Assembly: GCA_022376465.1 (NCBI GenBank)
Contig: JACDTU010000003.1
Span: 558,001-622,000 of the forward strand
From: Cubamyces lactineus
Taxonomy: Eukaryota; Basidiomycota; Agaricomycetes; Polyporales; Polyporaceae
DNA length: 64,000 bases
Direction of reading: 5' to 3'
Program-made: the position numbers and the translations under genes
The notes under the pieces: generated by a model
The model's database searches: none
What the model was told of the DNA's origin: nothing
The model's input: only the letters and a program-made list of their open reading frames with translations
Shown here: in pieces, positions 22,012-33,262 of the stretch
How positions within the stretch are numbered: position 1 is the first letter of the stretch
Layout: each line of letters opens with the position of its first letter

Positions 22012-23376
22012 ATGACTACTGCACGTGGAATCCAAGGACTGCCGCCAGAGATATTTGACATCGTTCTCGATAACCTCGGGGACACAAAATCCTTGCTACA
22101 GAGATGCAGCCTAGTATGTCGCACCTGGCTGCATGCCAGCCGCCCTCGTCTGTTCTCCATCGTCTCCGTTCAAGCTAGCGGGAGGCGCTTGTCCCAATTC
22201 ATCGACTTCCTCGATACACACGAGGACCTTGCTAGCTATGTGCGCTCCTTGATGGTGCTAAGCCCCATGAACGACGTGGAGCAGTTGTCGTTCGAGGCCA
22301 GCCGCACAGATGCACAGCTAACCCCTCACACACTTGTTCGGATCGCCCGTCAACTTCCGCATCTACGCCGATGCCAGCTCTACTTCGTTCACGTCGTACG
22401 TTCGCCGCCGGACGCCTCGGGCGATGTAGAGGATATCTCCCTGAACGAGTCACCGATCAGGCTCGACGTCTTCCACGTCTTTGGTAGCCCTCGTCAGGAA
22501 ACCGGTCCGTTCCTAGAGCTATTGGCTCATCTCCGCATCGACCGTCTCGAACTCGAGCTCGTGACGTTCGTGCAGGGTCCAAATACCCCAGCGGCCCTCG
22601 CGGAAACGCCTCCCCTTCAAGTCGCCGTGCGGGACATCTGGATGGACCTCGATACCGCAGATGACGCTCCTGCTGGTATTCTATCCGCCCTCTCCTCGGC
22701 GCTATGTCCAGATACACTGCAGGTCTTCCATTGCCGATGGCGATATTGGGACGAGTGCACCGCCGTGGGGTCTTTCCTCCGCAACGCGGGCCGCTCAATC
22801 ACCGACCTCACCCTCAATATGTCGGCTGCTTCTTGGGTTGAAGAAGCAGGCGGTGCGAGTGCGTAACAGCCCCTTTTCCTATCTTGTGTTCTATTGACCA
22901 AATTCTTTCCATGGAATGCAGTACAGCGCGAGGGCTGGGTACGCCTCAATCTTGCCTCGTGCCCCAATGTGCGAACCTTCCGCACTAGCGTCCGTCTTCC
23001 CCTGGCTTGTCCTTCCTCGGACGTAGTCAATGTGAGACTGGCCGTAGCCTCCTACAGAAATCTCTTTTCCCTCCTCCCGCACGCCGTCTGCACCGTCGTG
23101 ATACACATGTCGCACGTCCAGCGCTCCTTTGACCATACGCGCCTCCACCGTGCCATGCGTCAGGATGCCGCGCGGGGACTCATCTCCGTGGACTTCAGCG
23201 AGATCGAGGAAGCCCTGCTGGAGTTGCCGCGCCTGGAGAGAGTCATTTTATTTATGCGAGGCTCGGAGATCGTGAGACAGGGAGGCCCGGGGGCGGTGGC
23301 AAACGCCTTCCCCGGGCTGCACGCTGCAGGCATTCTGCACATCAGGAGTGGGGCTGCCAGTCCTAGCGTTAGGTGA
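22012..23376 (+). CDS. F-box protein
   Basis: Two exons (22012..22858 and 22922..23376) give 433 residues. The F-box is right at the N-terminus: IQGLPPEIFDIVLDNLGDTK, then LLQRCSLVCRTWLHASRPRL. The rest has LRR-like leucine spacing (LPHLRRCQLYFVHV, LRIDRLELELVTF, LNLASCPNVRTFRTSV, LELPRLERVILFMRG). The layout (DFLDTHEDLASYVRSL) parallels the divergent neighbour (NFLDAHPRLTRYIRSL), so both belong to the same expanded family, though their sequences have diverged widely. Predicted SCF adaptor with unknown target. A donor-like AG/GTGAGT overlaps the stop, so an additional short 3' exon cannot be excluded. Confidence 0.87.
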
Positions 23377-24758
23377 GTCAACCATCGTACAAGTTTCCTG
23401 TGGTATAGGGTCTGATACATTGTCTGTTCTATACCGCTGTATGCGGTGATAGCTTGTGGTGAAAGGAGAATGGTGATCTCCATAGATGGATATCCAGGTA
23501 TGCGTAGATCGCAAGCGCCCTATAAAAGGGTTGCTGCGACTCCTCTATCATAATGTCCCACACTATGTACACCATAGACGACCCAGATAGACGAACCAGA
23601 TATCCCAGAAGCCAGGGGAAGCTACTCGCAATCTGGACGGACGCTTACAGGGTTGCAATCTTGACGGTCCGTAGTCTGGGGCCTGGACGACGAACTCGCG
23701 ATAGGAACGATCAAGGTTTCGATGCTCAGTGCAGAAGGCCACGGCTTTTCCAGGCTTTTCCGCTCTTTGGCATAGGTACAATCGATACATAGCATATATG
23801 GCAAGTTGTCAGGGTTTCGAACAGATCAGTATTGTGGCATGATCGGAGGACACGACCGTGCGGATTGGCATGGCGTTCGAAACCTAGCAAAGCACTTGCA
23901 TCTACGACTTCTCCCCGAGCCGGCGGAGATGAGTCATTTCCATGAAGTGCGCGCCGGCGGGAAGAAGCGTAGCCGTACATTGTTCTTGGTGGAATCGGAT
24001 CAAAATGTTTGAACCACATGATGGTCTAAGTCGCATCTGCCACATACACTCGGACGTCCGAGCTGATGTACTTCATGACCAGGATGCCACACAGATCAGC
24101 TCCTTCGTATGGAATCCGAGTACAGCGGAAACGCATGTTCGCAGGCAAATTGGGCTTCAACGAGGATCGTGTGTCAACGGGAGACTATCCTTGGCTAGAA
24201 GCAACGATGTTCGCATCGACGAAGTACCCTCAGTGTCCAGACGTTCGGGCGCAATACATACAGCCGCTGTAAACACAGGTCGCAGGCACTCACAGCATCC
24301 AGCGGCATCTCTGCCTTACCCTCTATCTGTCCACTATGGGTAGCTGACCTTCAAGCAGTTGTATTCGAGAAGCATTGCGCAGGCACGGTGCTTGTACGGA
24401 AGCACTATAACGCTTCACCGCGATGATGTGGTTCAGAAGCCCTCGATGACGTTGTTACACTCATTCCTGAACGCACTTGACCCGCTGATAGTGGTGCCTC
24501 CTCATGATTGATTCGCGTTCCGCTATACTGACTGTCAAATATCGTACACGTACACCACAAAGCGTCGTGATCGCATTCCTCCCGTCCCATTTCGTTGCGC
24601 GCCGCTGGTGTCGTCACCGTCATGACCACAATACAAGATCCGAAAAGTCTCGACACATCATCTACGGTGGTCCGGATAGTTCGTGAGGGGTCGTAACGCC
24701 CAGGCGGATAAGAATACGGGCGGAGCCGAGGCCTGAACAAGGGCACAGCATCCTCGCG
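23377..24758. other. Intergenic; possible small gene or remnant at 23553
   Basis: About 1.4 kb. A good TATAAAA lies at 23521..23527, 26 nt before an ATG at 23553 that opens a 79-codon frame beginning MSHTMYTIDDPDRRTRYPR. The short spacing and lack of homology make this uncertain. The remaining open frames are not convincing. Confidence 0.4.
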
Positions 24759-26631
24759 TCACACCTTGAAGATGCCTTCCGGCTCCGTTTCGCTGCGCCA
24801 ACGCGGGAGTATCGCGGAGGCCTTGCGCGTCCATCGGGACCACGGAAGAGCGGCGAGTATGACCACCCCCACCATGGCTCCGAGCGCGTACACGCTAGTC
24901 GCGCGCTGCAGCCACACGAGCGTCTGGAGAGACGCGAGGAATGCCGCCCATATGAACGCCGCCTTGGGCGCGGAAAATGTAAGCGCCGTGCACCTGTACC
25001 CGGAGGAGGCGTCTTGCCGGGATGAAAGGAACGTCGCCTGCGGTGTCAGAGGGTGACATCGGAACTAGTCAGAAAGTCTGCAAGAATGCAGAGAAGGGCA
25101 GCTGAGGGCGTACCGCTTGATCCGCGCACCACTGGTGGGCGTCGTGATATCGCAGAAGGAGGAAGAGCGATGACAACAGCGTCATTGCGCAGCACGCTAG
25201 GGACAGATGACCGATAGTGGCTGAGCCCTGCGACATCGCGAGGGTAAGGGCATTGAGTCTATCCGGGAAAAGAACGCATGAGTTTGTGAGACGTGTAAGG
25301 CTGTACTGCAATGCTTACATCGAGAGACCCAATGACTACGCACAGCGGAGATCGGACTCACGTCAGTAAGACGTACTGGGCGGGGGCGGTTCTGGTGCTT
25401 ACCCATGTCAGGTATTGTTGCCACTCCTCTCTGCAGCCACGCATAAAGTCACGCCATGGGTTGACGTAGACGATTTCATCCGAGAACAGCCGTTCGAGGC
25501 TCTCCGCGTACGTCTTCGGGATGTCGAAAAGCGCACGCGAAACTCCCGCAAACATGATGCCCCGGCGCGGTTCCGCGCGATCGAGAATCAGCTGGTCCCG
25601 ACTGAGGCGTGCCCTCTCCTGGGCGTAGTGTGTCTGCAGTCTGTGCCGTGCTGCAGACAGCCGCACAGTGAGCTTCGCCCTTCCCTGAAGACAGGTTCCA
25701 AGATTCACTCACAGACGACGCTCCAGAGACGCGCCACGATGCACACGGAAGGCGGTTGATCGAGACGTTGCTTCGCCGCCTCAAGGACACGGGTGAAGTG
25801 CTTGCATTCCTTGGCGACGTAAGGGAACGTCGAGTTCGAAGACGTCAAGTGGTCGCCTTCCCCGTGGATGAAGACGGCGATGAGATCGTCCACGGCCAAA
25901 GAGAGGCGTTGGAGGCGGTGCGAGGGGAACTGCTCGACGTGCTGCCAATACAGTTCTGCAAGCGCATACCCTGCAGATCGTTCTATTAGCCGACATTCGT
26001 GCGAGATACTTGGCGTGCACTTACGGAGGTGTGAGTCGGAAACGACATCTGGGATGCAGAGCTGATCCAAATCCACCGCCTCGAGCCATGACACGGCATG
26101 GGTGGCGTGATCAACAATATAGTAGCCGCATTCATCGTCGTCGTATGGCAGCAGATATATCTCAGCCGTGGCGGGGATAGCGATCTGGAGAACCTCAATG
26201 GCCTTCCTCGTTGCAGTGGCGAAACGAACCACTCTGTCCTGGTTTTCCCTCATGTACAGGTATGCGTCGGTGACGAATCGGAGGTCGTCCTCGAATGCGA
26301 AGTACATCTGTCCTTCTGGTTGAACGTACGGCAACCAGCCTCGCGGGAGGTAGGATGGCCTAGAGCGCCTGATCAACACGAAGACCACAACATGGGCAGC
26401 AGCCAGCGCTGCTCACTCTCTCTCGCGGGCGTAAGAAAACAGTCCCGGGGTGATGATCATGTTGCCAGGTTTGCTCCTGTCAAGTTGTTCGTCAGTATAG
26501 AAACTTGCTAGCAACCGGGCACACGCTGCGACGTACTGCTTCTTACTAGCATAACGACTCGTGAGGACCGGCGTCGTCGGGCGCAGTCCAGAGAGGTAGA
26601 GCTCGGGAAGTGTAAGCTGGATGTCGCTCAT
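24759..26631 (-). CDS. WW-like multi-pass membrane protein, family member A
   Basis: Member of a basidiomycete-type family also present at 33263..36343 and 45318..47943. It starts at 26631 (MSDIQLTLPELYLSGLRP). A first WW-like half (LPRGWLPYVQPEGQMYFAF) is followed about 60 residues later by a second half-like segment (CGYYIVDHATHAVSWLEAVD). A helical segment comes next (FPSHRLQRLSLAVDDLIAVF, KECKHFTRVLEAAKQRL), then the conserved block GIMFAGVSRALFDIPKTYAE through NPWRDFMRGCREEWQQYLTW. The C-terminal part is hydrophobic, with several predicted membrane spans (SLACCAMTLLSSLFLLL; AAFIWAAFLASLQTLVWL; LGAMVGVVILAALPW), and ends SETEPEGIFKV. About seven introns; the exact splice sites around 25.1-25.4 kb are unsure. 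Function unknown. The WW-like parts suggest Pro-rich peptide binding; the tail anchors it in a membrane. Confidence 0.82.
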
Positions 26632-27575
26632 GTCGAAGGATGCGGTATGGGTGGCGTCAACAAGAGGTCCAGTCACAAGGGTGAAGGCAAGAGGTCGCGG
26701 CCTATATATATCGCGTGTGGTCAGTAGCTGTGGCGCAATATGGGTGATTGAGAGAAGGTGATATACACTATTGTTTCAGCGGCGATGCTGTGGCTAGAGT
26801 GCCTTGACGACCCTTGTAAAGTCTAGTGGGGGAGTAGGAGAGGTTGTAGCGTACAGACCTGTGAGGCGGGTTTATGTATGCATTCATGCGGGCCTTCCAC
26901 GGGGAAGGTCGGCGCTTCGGCGTTCATCCCGGCCTGTACACACATGCACATTGCACAGGCTGCGAAGCAGTCCGATTGAAGTGTCAACGGTTTTACACCA
27001 ATGGCTGTGAGAACCAGCTGTGGGAGAATTGTCAAATGAGATACAAACTCAGAAAGTGCGCCCACCGATAGCGCCGCTTTCGGAGCTTCAACAATAGCCC
27101 GAGTTAACACAGGATTGCACTGGCACCTGGCAGTGCTCGCAGGCTCGCGTTGACAGACGCAGCCCTTTTAAAGCGGCCACTCTTCCGGCTGTCACTTTTA
27201 TAGTATCGGACGTTCATATGACCGCTCGTTCTTTTCTTCACTGTCGGGCCTTGGCATTTTCACTGAAATTTGCCTGTTGCTGACGAGGTGCGGAGACAGA
27301 CCTGGATCATAAATCAAGTCGAAAGCGTGGGTGACTATGTTCCTATGAGATGCGTGCATCAGATAACCGCCCCGATATACCGATGAGCGCAAACTCAGAC
27401 AGACCTAGGTGCACTTCAGGCGAATCAAAGCATAAACTTAGCGCTGAACCAAATATTATCTCACCCAAATTGTTCGAACAGACTGAACGCTATCCAGAGA
27501 GTCAACGTATCGCGCTATCGTCGACCAGCCATTTTGCTCCACTGCTTGAACTCCCACCTCCAGCTCGCTGATATC
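26632..27575. other. Intergenic
   Basis: About 0.9 kb upstream of the divergent pair (membrane protein A and the small acidic protein). No coding content recognised. Confidence 0.5.
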
Positions 27576-28351
27576 ATGTCTGAGACTGCTGCAAATGCAG
27601 AGACGGAACTTGGGTGAGTCTATCGCCGAGAATCTCACTGTGCCGCCGCAGCACGCGTCGACTTGCGTAGGCGTGGCTGTATAGTACGCGCACGATACGA
27701 TAAGCCGGGTGACGTTGAACGGACCGGTTTTGTAGAACCCAGCAGGACCCAGCCGCAACTAGTACTCCGGCTGAACCTGGCAATGTCACGGTATCCGGCG
27801 AACCACTGACCCCTGCGCATGCGGCGTGAGTGTCTAACCAGTGCGATCCCATGCGCATGTGCACATTTTTGACGTCCTAATCTTAATCCCTTGGCAGACC
27901 TAAGCCCGAGCGGCCTACCCCAAGGTATGTAAGATGCATTGTCGGTGACCTTTCTTCACTGCAACAGCGACGGTATGGTGGCTCCGATGTCATGATAGCC
28001 AATCGTGTCCGAGTTGTAACCGCTTGTGGGGACATCCACATGTCCAGGATGTTTTCTTCGATCCACCATGAGTTCTTGGAAGGCGCCCACTCGGTATCCG
28101 ACACACTCCGATAGTAGTGGAGAATCCCCAAGGAATGCAGTGGTCGTGATGTTGTCGCGTCAGATGTGGTCTCCCGGTGTCCATGGAATGCTGCACAAAG
28201 CTGAAAGCTTACACTGAACAATCCTGCTGTCTACAGGATTGACGATGACGACGAAGACGAGGATGATGAGGACGACGACGAGTTCATCCCCCGCGGACAG
28301 AGTGCTCATGCAGCTTCAGGAGGCAAGCCCAAGGGCGGCCGTCCCCGGTAA
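27576..28351 (+). CDS. Small acidic, disordered protein
   Basis: Four exons (27576..27613, 27736..27825, 27898..27924, 28237..28351) join in phase to an 89-residue protein: MSETAANAETELGTQQDPAA, then Pro/Ala/Thr-rich sequence (EPLTPAHAAPKPERPTP), an acidic run (IDDDDEDEDDEDDDEFIPRG) and a basic Gly/Lys/Arg tail (GGKPKGGRPR) that looks like a single AT-hook-type motif. All splice sites are GT..AG and the frame is closed by TAA. There are no membrane or catalytic features. The acidic run followed by a GRP motif suggests a chromatin- or histone-associated protein, but that is only a composition argument. The third intron is 312 nt, long for this window, so an exon could be missing there. Confidence 0.6.
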
Positions 28352-29753
28352 ACCGACCCAATCCACGAAGCTCCCACATGCACCATTGCGTACGTATTCC
28401 ACCTAGTGACACCATTGCTGGCGCGGGCGCACCACAACATCTAATCAGCGCTGACCACCCATTGCGCGTTTTCCCAGCAGCGTCCCCAGAATCTACCGTC
28501 AATATTACGCTTGAAATGACCGCGCTACTCATCATCTTGCAGCTCTATTATGGTTCCGTGACGAGGATGGATGAAGCGATGCCGTGGAAAGAAGTGGAAC
28601 GATCTCCTGTACTATCATTACGTGCTCTGGAAGGAACTCGGTCTGCTCTGGTATCCATCCCCCCACACACGCTGCCAAATACTGGGACGGCGCGAGAACT
28701 CTGGGTGCACTATGAAACCTTCCTGTGCACAGGCTGTGGAGGCTCCATGCATTCAAGCCTCTCCCATCTTCGCGTTCGCCAATACAACGAACCCCACAGG
28801 ACACACGGCATTCAAGTTGCGGTAGACTCGGCATAGCGGACTCGTGACTGGTGGTTCGGATCCTGCTCAGGCTGTTGGTTCCTGCTCCCAGACCGTTTCT
28901 GGAGAGCCTCGGGCTCTTGCAGGCCACTGTGCGAAGAAGCTGCTCTACCTCGGTTAGAACTTCGCAACGGCCGCCATTGCCCCGCAAGGTTACGTCGCGT
29001 CGAGCTCCTCATCGGTGTCAGCAACCGCCAGCTGGTCACCGGACACGACGGGGTTAGGCTGCTACGGTCGATGTGCTACACTGGGTGGTTGTGCGCTGTG
29101 ATTGTGTGTCTCAAAATTTGGCCAGCACGGACCCTAACCATGGCAGCGGTAATTCTAGAGGCAGCGTGCGACAAGCTAGACTCCCGTTGGCCAATGGCTA
29201 ATCTCGGCGACTGCGAAATATCGTATACAGTCTGCTGCAGGTCCGCGCCGCTCGATGATCGCGGCTCATTGTGGTCATTGCCATTGGTGAACCACAATCG
29301 TCAAGGTAAGACTGGCTGTACTAATACTCAGTTACCTGGCAGGCCTCGAGGCTTGGATAGCCCCCTTGCTTCAGAGGTTTGCCGCCTGTCCATCGGGACT
29401 GCCCCAGCTATGCCAAGTAGACGCATGGACATACAGATGGGCTACAATCTCAACCATATTGACACCTTGGTCCACTGGCAGATTCCTATTAGAAAGTGTG
29501 GAACACAGCCTGCAGGAGCTCCGAGCTGTGACGCTGTGGCTGTTGGTTGAGCCCTCCACACGAGTGGCATAACTCAAGGAGAGCCCCTTCGATAAGACGC
29601 TCTTGAACGAACCGCCTATCATACGACGACGATGCACAACGACGTTAGGGGCAAGGTTACGATCATACAAGGCACAGCAGAAGCATGGACATTGTGGTGG
29701 ACTGGTGGACACGTCCAAGTAATCCTACTACGCGGGATGGACCTGGAATCGGC
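28352..29753. other. Intergenic with possible gene remnant
   Basis: About 1.4 kb. Apart from the candidate at 29071..29572, listed separately, nothing is recognised. Confidence 0.45.
29071..29572 (+). pseudogene. Possible F-box/LRR-type gene remnant
   Basis: An open frame from 29071 can be joined across a 37-nt GT..AG interval (about 29306..29342, with the perfect branch-site-like TACTAAT) to a coding-like tail: GLEAWIAPLLQRFAACPSGL, then LESVEHSLQELRAVTLWLLV and a stop at 29572. The leucine spacing resembles the C-termini of F-box/LRR proteins. There is no F-box upstream, and the inferred intron is shorter than normal. I treat it as a possible relic. Confidence 0.25.
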
Positions 29754-31784
29754 TTAGAAGCCCTCGCCCAAGTCGGGGCCGTCGTCGTCGAGGTCCCCGC
29801 CCTCCTGGATCTCCTTCGCAAGCTCCTTCTCGCGCTCGCGAGCGCCTTCGGCAGCGGCGAGCTCCTTCCTGTGCGCGTTGAGCGGGTAGCGCATCGCCTG
29901 TCATCGGTTGAAAGATATAGATATCGTCAGCCATGAGCCGTTAAATTTTCGCGAAGCGGCAGGGAGAGAGGAAAATAACGGAGATGAGTAACAGCCGTGA
30001 GTGATCGTGGCGTTTATGAAGAGAGGATTGCAGAAAGCACGAGATGCATGGGGAGCGTACACACCTTGACGCTCTGATTGTGGAGCTCCAGACAGTAGGC
30101 AATGCGCCGCGAGAACACGTCGCTGACTTCGGGGCCGTATCCACTCTTCTGGCCTCCACACTCCATCCAGCCCTTCTCGTGCACGATTCGACCGTCAATG
30201 ACGCCGTCACGAATAGCTTTGCCGACAATATACTCTGCGTCCTCCTCCGAATCCAGATGAAGCTTCACACAGATATCGCGGAGGGATATGCGTGAGTACG
30301 ACAACGATAGCCTGCGAATACCCGTCTTGATCACATTCTGCCGCAGTCGCACGATGAGGGTATACGTCTTGTCAGCCTCAAACTCCGCAGCGTATTTGGA
30401 CAGTGTGTTCTGGAACTGCGACAAGGATCCATTGCGAACGGCTACGGTCACATTGGCGTCTGGGTCAGCATTCGTCCACAAAGATGGGCAGAGGGTGTTT
30501 ACCCTTAACGATCTCGAAGTACCCTGCCAGCGCCTTCTCGAGCACGGGGTGTCTGAACAGGCTGCGTTCGGGGATGTCGCCCATGAGAAGCTCAACCACG
30601 ATGGTCAGCTTGTGCACTGCCTGGTAGAACCCTGGCGCGGTCTTGGCTGGAGGTGCCCGTCGAATGGCCTGTTGCAGATTCGTGTGCGCAGCAGTGTAGT
30701 TCAGCTGTACCGCCTTGATACGGCCGAGGTAGTAGTGGTACCGCGCATGCTGGGGATTTCCGGCCGCGCTGGGGAATGTGGTCTTGGACACGAGCTTGTC
30801 GGCTTGGTCGTAGAGGTTATATTGCAGATAGCTGCGCAGTATCCGATTGATGAGAGAAGCCTCCGTCTCGTCATCATGGCGCAAAGCAGCCGTGCGCTGC
30901 GCAGCGAGGAAGTGACTATCCAACAAAAACCGTCAGCAGTCGACTCTAGGATAGAAGATAGGGTTGTTCGCAAGACATGAAAGCGCTTGCAACGCCCAAA
31001 GTACGGCCTGAGGCCCGAGGCACACGCCTTGACAGCCCGAAAGCCGGACGTCAGCGACTCTAGCGCGGATTAAATTGGTTCCGGACACGGCCAGTGCGGT
31101 GTATGACTGTACCGGCGGCCTCGAGAGTGCATGCATGACCGACAAGAAACTTACGGTCGTGCATCAGCCAGTCCGCCGGAGAGTTCGTACACGCGCTCGA
31201 CGGCATACCACACCTTAGCGGCGATGGGGTCCATACTTCGACGGTTCAGCGCCTGCATCTTCTCGATCGTTTCGTGTGCAAGCTTCATGGCCTTTGCGTG
31301 CGTAGCGTGTGTGGTGAGAAGGTGGTGCAGGATGAGGAGGCGGAGGTAGACCTCGCCCTCCGGGACAGGTTCCGGTTGGGATTGCTTAGAGGATTGCGGG
31401 GCAGAGTCAATCTCCATAGAATGCTCTGCAGATGCCTCAGGGAGCCATGCAAGGAGCGTTTTCTTGGTGGAGGAATCTAGTGTCCCGACCGTCGACGGGT
31501 GGTTGAGCGATCCGTTGTGTGGGCCACTGAGTGGACTCACCAGTAGTGTAGATTTCGTTGATGGCGTCCCGCAGAACAGCGTCATCTAAGCGTTTCCTCA
31601 GGTGCGTCAATGACCTGAGGACACGGTGGGTGAAGCGAGGCTCTAGGGTAGCGACTGCTCTCTCGATGAGCGCGACGTTTGCCTTGATTTCTGCCACAGG
31701 TGTGAGCGGTACGGGTTTCTTCTCCTCTTCAGTGGGTTTCTCTTCCTTTTTCTCTTCAGCGGGTTTCATCTCAACGTCGGTCAT
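29754..31784 (-). CDS. RPN3: 26S proteasome regulatory subunit Rpn3 (PSMD3)
   Basis: PCI-domain subunit of the 19S proteasome lid. The start is MTDVEMKPAEEKKEEKPTEE at 31784, a typical acidic/basic Rpn3 N-terminus. Then come VAEIKANVALIERAVATLEP with RFTHRVLRSLTHLRKRL, TKKTLLAWLPEASAE after intron 1, and TPR-like helices (YLRLLILHHLLTTHATHAKA, AVERVYELSGGLADAR, INRILRSYLQYNLYDQADKL, YHYYLGRIKAVQLNYTAAHT). The PCI winged helix (YSRISLRDICVKLHLDSEED, AEYIVGKAIRDGVIDG) leads to RRIAYCLELHNQSVKAMRYP and the acidic end GGDLDDDGPDLGEGF. All segments are present in the expected order at about 500 residues, so the gene looks intact. It is divergent from the complex I assembly gene with 237 nt between starts, a probable bidirectional promoter. 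Confidence 0.95.
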
Positions 31785-32021
31785 CTTGGGCAATACAGAG
31801 AGCAGGAGGCGGAGGCAGAAGTAGAGAGCAAGTGGCGAGCGACGCGTACGCGTCCCGTCGGTCGCCATCAAACGCGGTGTGCGTCATAATACTTATCTGG
31901 GTTTCAATTTCTAAAGATTGATTATTATACCATGATAGGCGGATAAGTAAGTCGCATTACTGACGAACGGTTCAAGCCTCAAGACTTCCAGAATTGAATT
32001 GTCCTCACTACGACTACCACC

Positions 32022-32855
32022 ATGTCCTTCTTGTTCAGACTGTTACGACGATTACGCACTCCTGTAGGTCCCCTTCAGACCATGGATGACGGGTATTTCG
32101 AGTTCACAGCCCACAGCGCGGTTATGTCGGCAGTGACTTGGAAGGTAGGTCAAGTTGAATGTCAAGAGAGGCCTTGGTGTTCAATCCTACACAGGCAACC
32201 AGTTCTTTGAATACCCTGGTGTGACAAATGGTTAGGGTAGTGAACGTTTATACGCAGCTAATAGGCAACTAAAAAGACATATTGTGTCTAGACATGCGAC
32301 GAACAAAACGAGTCGTGAAGTATGCGGAGGGACGGGACATGTGGGCCTATGTTGGAGGCTCTAAGCGGTTACCCGGTATGTGCGCCGAAAGGCTGTCTGA
32401 ACGACTGCTGAACGACCTCAAGTCCAGTGGACGGCGTGGCTGACACATACACGACACCATCCGCCCACTTTGGAGGTGCGTGATCTGCATATATCCCAAA
32501 CCCTTCGGGTGCCCTGACACGCATCCGTCGCCAGGAACTCCAAGCTGACCTCGAACGCCAACGTCGTGTACTCTTCAATGCCGCCATGATAGAGGCACGG
32601 GAGCGAGAAGAGGCGGCGCGGATTGCGGCAGCTCAACAGCAAGCGGTCCAAGTACAAGCACCTGTTGCTGAAAGAACCGGTGTTACTGCAGAACCCAGCC
32701 GACTTGCGGAGACGCCTCCGTCCCAGGCCGCCCGCGTAGACACGCAAGTAGAGAGGAGAGAACCGGCGACAGAACAACCCTCGCCCTGGAAGCCGCCTCC
32801 ACCGGATGAGCCACATAGCTGGCAACCCCGTGCTGCTGTGCGTCGAGGGAGCTAA
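32022..32855 (+). CDS. Mitochondrial complex I assembly factor NDUFAF2-like
   Basis: Relative of NDUFAF2/B17.2L (NDUFA12-like), which helps assemble NADH:ubiquinone oxidoreductase in mitochondria. Five exons (32022..32148, 32195..32218, 32292..32375, 32423..32475, 32535..32855) join in phase to 202 residues; exon 2 is only 24 nt. It begins MSFLFRLLRRLRTPVGPLQ, a basic amphipathic start fitting mitochondrial import. The family core follows: GNQFFEYPDMRRTKRVVKYA, then VQWTAWLTHTRHHPPTLEEL and QADLERQRRVLFNAAMIEAR. The C-terminus is a long Ala/Gln/Pro-rich tail (EPATEQPSPWKPPPPDEPHS) ending at TAA 32855. The RRTKRVVKY and WLTHTRHHPPT motifs are the clearest family marks. Confidence 0.9.
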
Positions 32856-33262
32856 GGTCTTTGCTCTTCCTGAACGTTTCGTGGCGCCGAACATGAACAA
32901 TGTAGCCGTTTGAGGCGCGGCTTGCTCGTTGCGTCAACAGCACGAGATGAACACGGTTAGATAGTTGTGCTGTTGCAACCATACCTTATAGTCGTCCTCA
33001 CGTTCCAAAATTTGGATCATTGATGTTCTCGTATGATTTGAGTTTGGCGTGTTCGCAACATTTCAAGGCCCTCAGGATATTGTGGACCTGCGCAGCATTT
33101 CGTTCAGCAAACACCATCATCGGCTGGCATATCATGTTATCCTCGAGGCAATGCCTGCTCTCTCACTTCCACTACCACTTAACCACCGCTCGGATACCCA
33201 TGCTCACGCTGGTCATCTGCTACCAGGAAAGTCCTGACGTCTGATCCTTGTCTGGTCTTGTT
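32856..33262. other. Intergenic
   Basis: About 0.4 kb between the complex I assembly gene and membrane protein B. No feature recognised. Confidence 0.5.

Noticed and set aside
28240..28290. GAC/GAT-rich microsatellite-like DNA
   Set aside because: Explained as codons of the acidic run in the small protein at 27576..28351.
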